A DNA stretch of 8,113 nucleotides from Solimonas sp040377605 (GTDB lineage Bacteria > Pseudomonadota > Gammaproteobacteria > Nevskiales > Nevskiaceae). Numbering within the stretch: position 1 is the stretch's first letter; each line of letters opens with the position of its first letter. Below the pieces are notes generated by a model. That model saw only the letters and a list, made by a program, of their open reading frames with translations. It was not told the origin of the DNA and made no database searches. A program made the translations under genes and the position numbers. Shown one piece after another: positions 6,099-8,113 of the stretch. The DNA is taken from NCBI GenBank assembly GCA_040377605.1, contig JBEIOK010000126.1:1-8113 (forward strand), written 5' to 3'.

Positions 6099-7298
6099 AT
6101 GAAGTTCGCAATGCAGTTGGTGGTGGTGGGTTGTGGCTCGGTGCTGTCACTCTCGGCATGCGGGGATCGAGCGTCCACCGGGATCACCGGCAGTGAAAGC
6201 CAGGAAACCCCTACCGTTGCCAGTCTCATCCGGGGTGAGTGGTTGGCGGGCGATCTGCACGTGCATTCCGAACATAGCAGCGATTCCAGCCTCAACCCGA
6301 TTGCCAGGATCACCGCGCTGGCTCAATCCGCAGGCATCGACTACCTCGCGATCACCGATCACGACAACCACGTCGGCGGCGACGTCGCGAGCCACACCTG
6401 GGCGGACCCCGCGTTCCAGGACAACCCGCTGATCATGCTTTACGGCGCGGAGTGGACCACCCAACGGGGGCATGGCAACACCTTCTCCGCGCGTCCCTAC
6501 GACCATCAGACTTTGTACGATCTGCGCGACGATACGGACGTGCGCATCGGTGCGCACGTCCGCAAAGAAGCCATCCATCTCTCCGCAAACCACCCTGCGG
6601 CGGCGGATCACTTCGGCTTCAGCTACGACATCGTGCGCTCCATCGAGGTGTGGCAGTCAGCCATCTGGCCGAACGGCGCCAACACCGCGGCGCTGGCCAT
6701 CTGGGACGACATGCTCAAGTCCGGCCGTGATCTCACCGGGCGCGGCGGCAGTGACTCGCATCACGGCTACCCGGCGCCGGGAGAGACGCCGTCCAGCAAC
6801 TCCTACCAGGCACCTGCCAACAACGTCGGCACGCCGACGACCTGGGTCTTCGCCGCCGAGCGTTCAGCGCAGGCCGTCGTCGACGCGCTGAACAACGGAC
6901 GCGTGTCCGTCAGCGCCAACCCCTACGCCCCGCGCGTGGAGTTCTATGCCGACCTCGACGCAGACGGCGAGGCCGACATGATGATGGGCGACAACGTGGT
7001 TGCATCCGGTGAGCCGGTGACCTTCCACGTGAACCTGGTCGGCGGGCCGCCAGCGCTGCTGCCCTACCTCGTAAAAGTCATCACCGACGGCCAGGAGTTG
7101 ACGTCCCTGACCCTCTTCCCGGGCCGAACCGGCGCCCAGTTCACCGACACGCCGCCGGCCGGACTGCGCAAGTACTATCGCCTCGAGGTCAGCGGGCAGC
7201 CGGTCCTGTATCCCCAGATTCCGCTCTCCATCGCGCTGGGCGGCACCATGATCGCCCTGTCGAACCCGATCTATTTCAACTTCGCGTCTTCACACTAG
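6099..7298 (+). CDS. PHP-domain metallohydrolase lipoprotein, CehA/McbA-like
   Basis: This is a predicted secreted lipoprotein with a metal-dependent PHP (polymerase and histidinol phosphatase) domain, most like the CehA/McbA family. Starting at the ATG at 6099 (AAAGG 8 bases upstream), residues 1-20 form a hydrophobic signal ending in the lipobox 'LSAC', with Cys21 as the lipidated residue. Gly follows it, so outer-membrane sorting is likely. An ATG at 6081 lacks a Shine-Dalgarno. Metal ligands expected for PHP are present: 'DLHVHS' (His54, His56), 'TDHD' (Asp87, His88), 'GAEW' (Glu118), 'GHGN' (His125), 'NHP' (His165) and 'GSDSHHG' (Asp219, His221). Residues about 265-399 form a beta-rich C-terminal part containing 'DLDADGEAD' (285-293), resembling a calcium-binding loop. 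Family members hydrolyse phosphoesters or, in CehA, the carbamate carbaryl; the substrate here is unknown. The gene is isolated between terminators and appears to be transcribed alone. Confidence 0.85.
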   Translation: MKFAMQLVVVGCGSVLSLSACGDRASTGITGSESQETPTVASLIRGEWLAGDLHVHSEHSSDSSLNPIARITALAQSAGIDYLAITDHDNHVGGDVASHTWADPAFQDNPLIMLYGAEWTTQRGHGNTFSARPYDHQTLYDLRDDTDVRIGAHVRKEAIHLSANHPAAADHFGFSYDIVRSIEVWQSAIWPNGANTAALAIWDDMLKSGRDLTGRGGSDSHHGYPAPGETPSSNSYQAPANNVGTPTTWVFAAERSAQAVVDALNNGRVSVSANPYAPRVEFYADLDADGEADMMMGDNVVASGEPVTFHVNLVGGPPALLPYLVKVITDGQELTSLTLFPGRTGAQFTDTPPAGLRKYYRLEVSGQPVLYPQIPLSIALGGTMIALSNPIYFNFASSH

Positions 7299-7328
7299 GG
7301 CCTGTTAGCGATACACCGGTCGTCATGA

Positions 7329-7354
7329 AAAAGCCCCGGAGGTCCGGGGCTTTT
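7329..7354. terminator. Bidirectional intrinsic terminator between converging genes
   Basis: AAAAGCCCCGGA (7329-7340) and TCCGGGGCTTTT (7343-7354) are perfect inverted repeats around a GG centre. The 8-bp GC stem is flanked by A and T runs, giving a U-run in both directions. It serves the PHP lipoprotein gene on one strand and fpr on the other. Confidence 0.92.
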
Positions 7355-7371
7355 CCGTGCAACCTGAAAAC

Positions 7372-8113
7372 CTACTTCTCGACGAAGGCGCGTTCGATGA
7401 CGTAGTCGCCGGGCGTGCCGATATGCGGCGAGATCTCGAAGCCGCGGGCATCGAGAATCGCGCAAGTGTCCTTGAGCATGCTCGGGCTGCCGCACATCAT
7501 CACGCGGTCGGTTTCCGGGTTGAGCTGCGGCAGGCCGATGTCGCTGCACAGCTTTCCGCTCTCGAACAGGTCCGTGAGGCGGCCGGTGTAGCGGAATGCT
7601 TCGCGCGTGACCGTCGGGTAATACAGCAGCTGGTTCTGCACCAGCTCGCCGAGAAACTCGTGCTGGGTGAGTTCCTTCGTGATGTAGTCGTGGTACGCGA
7701 GATCGTTGACGCGGCGCACGCCGTGCACGAGCACGACCTTCTCGAAACGCTCGTAGACCTCGGGATCGCGGATGAGGCACATGAACGGCGCGAGCCCCGT
7801 GCCGGTGCCGAGCAGGTACAGGTGCTTGCCGGGCTTGAGATCGTCCAGCACCAGCGTGCCGGTCGGCTTGCGGCTGACGATCAGCTCGTCGCCCACCTTG
7901 AGGTGCTGCAGGCGCGACGTCAGCGGGCCGTTTTCGACCTTGATGCTGAAGAACTCCAGCGTCTCTTCGTAGTTGGGGCTGGCGATGCTGTAGGCGCGCA
8001 TCAGCGGCTTGCCGTTGACCGGCAGGCCGATCATCACGAAGTGGCCGTTGCGGAAACGCAGGGCCGGGTCGCGGGTCGTGGTGAAGCTGAACAGCGTGTC
8101 ATTCCAGTGATGA
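7372..8113 (-). CDS. fpr: Ferredoxin-NADP+ reductase, N-terminus cut off by the window edge
   Basis: This FAD enzyme moves electrons between NADPH and ferredoxin or flavodoxin in the cytoplasm, supporting iron-sulfur, biosynthetic and oxidative-stress reactions. The 246 visible residues, opening with 'HHWNDTLFSF', lack roughly the first 10 residues of a protein of about 257. Visible motifs, numbered from the first visible residue, are the FAD-binding 'RAYSIAS' (39-45), the NADP-binding 'GTGTGLAPF' (102-110), 'VLVHGVR' (127-133) and 'MCGSPSM' (206-212). The C-terminus 'ERAFVEK' is the extended form seen in the Azotobacter/Rhodobacter-type bacterial reductases, unlike E. coli Fpr, which ends in Trp. 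An internal GTG or ATG near 8032-8037 is not the start, because the FAD-domain first strand lies upstream of it. It converges on the PHP gene across a shared terminator. BVMOs use NADPH directly, so there is no reason to link it to the monooxygenase. Confidence 0.93.
   Translation of the reverse strand, partial: HHWNDTLFSFTTTRDPALRFRNGHFVMIGLPVNGKPLMRAYSIASPNYEETLEFFSIKVENGPLTSRLQHLKVGDELIVSRKPTGTLVLDDLKPGKHLYLLGTGTGLAPFMCLIRDPEVYERFEKVVLVHGVRRVNDLAYHDYITKELTQHEFLGELVQNQLLYYPTVTREAFRYTGRLTDLFESGKLCSDIGLPQLNPETDRVMMCGSPSMLKDTCAILDARGFEISPHIGTPGDYVIERAFVEK

Noticed and set aside
4445..8113. Functional pairing of the ferredoxin-NADP+ reductase with the monooxygenase
   Set aside because: Class B monooxygenases take electrons directly from NADPH, and the genes are on opposite strands separated by two terminators and another gene.
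1..8113. Mobile element, CRISPR, tRNA/rRNA or defence system
   Set aside because: No transposase or integrase, terminal repeats, regular repeat-spacer pattern, cloverleaf or defence-type domain was recognised; every substantial stretch is accounted for by ordinary genes and short control regions.

Overview
The window is a GC-rich, densely coding stretch of bacterial chromosome with short intergenic gaps and clear Shine-Dalgarno sequences and intrinsic terminators. The gene families suggest a proteobacterium with an oxidative, lipid- or hydrocarbon-using lifestyle: a YihY inner-membrane protein with a C-terminal cytoplasmic domain, a FadD-type acyl-CoA ligase, an EthA-type Baeyer-Villiger monooxygenase with a divergent AraC-family regulator, and an Azotobacter/Rhodobacter-type ferredoxin-NADP+ reductase. 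A gammaproteobacterium near Nevskiales or Xanthomonadales would fit, but that placement is inference from gene content and style, not a search. I see no mobile element, CRISPR array, tRNA or rRNA, and no sign of recent transfer.

Layout, left to right. Bases 1-191 hold no gene. They carry a well-formed leftward sigma70-like promoter, two tandem TGC-rich 17-bp operator-like repeats over its -10 and leader, and a Shine-Dalgarno at the edge, so a minus-strand gene starts just beyond base 1. Next come yihY (192-1529, +) and, after a short gap with a TATAAT box and a GC palindrome, a complete fadD-like gene (1619-3313, +). An AraC-family regulator (3320-4339, -) converges on fadD with only 6 bases between the stop codons. 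It diverges from the BVMO gene (4445-5935, +) across a 105-base shared control region containing TGTC half-site repeats. The BVMO gene ends in a perfect 13-bp terminator hairpin. A single-gene unit follows: a predicted PHP-domain lipoprotein of the CehA/McbA type (6099-7298, +), with nested inverted repeats in its leader. A bidirectional terminator separates it from a converging fpr gene (7372 to the right edge, -), whose N-terminus is cut off.

How the genes may work together. The regulator and BVMO form a plausible substrate-inducible pair that oxidises ketones to esters with NADPH and FAD. The neighbouring acyl-CoA ligase could activate fatty acids released after ester hydrolysis, but no esterase is present and fadD has its own promoter, so this link is speculative. 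The left-edge operator resembles the TGC-rich sites of polyhydroxyalkanoate regulators (PhaR), hinting that the off-window gene is a phasin or similar. I do not see convincing evidence for a wholly new multi-gene system. The most informative items are the left-edge operator, the AraC/BVMO divergent unit and the PHP lipoprotein.
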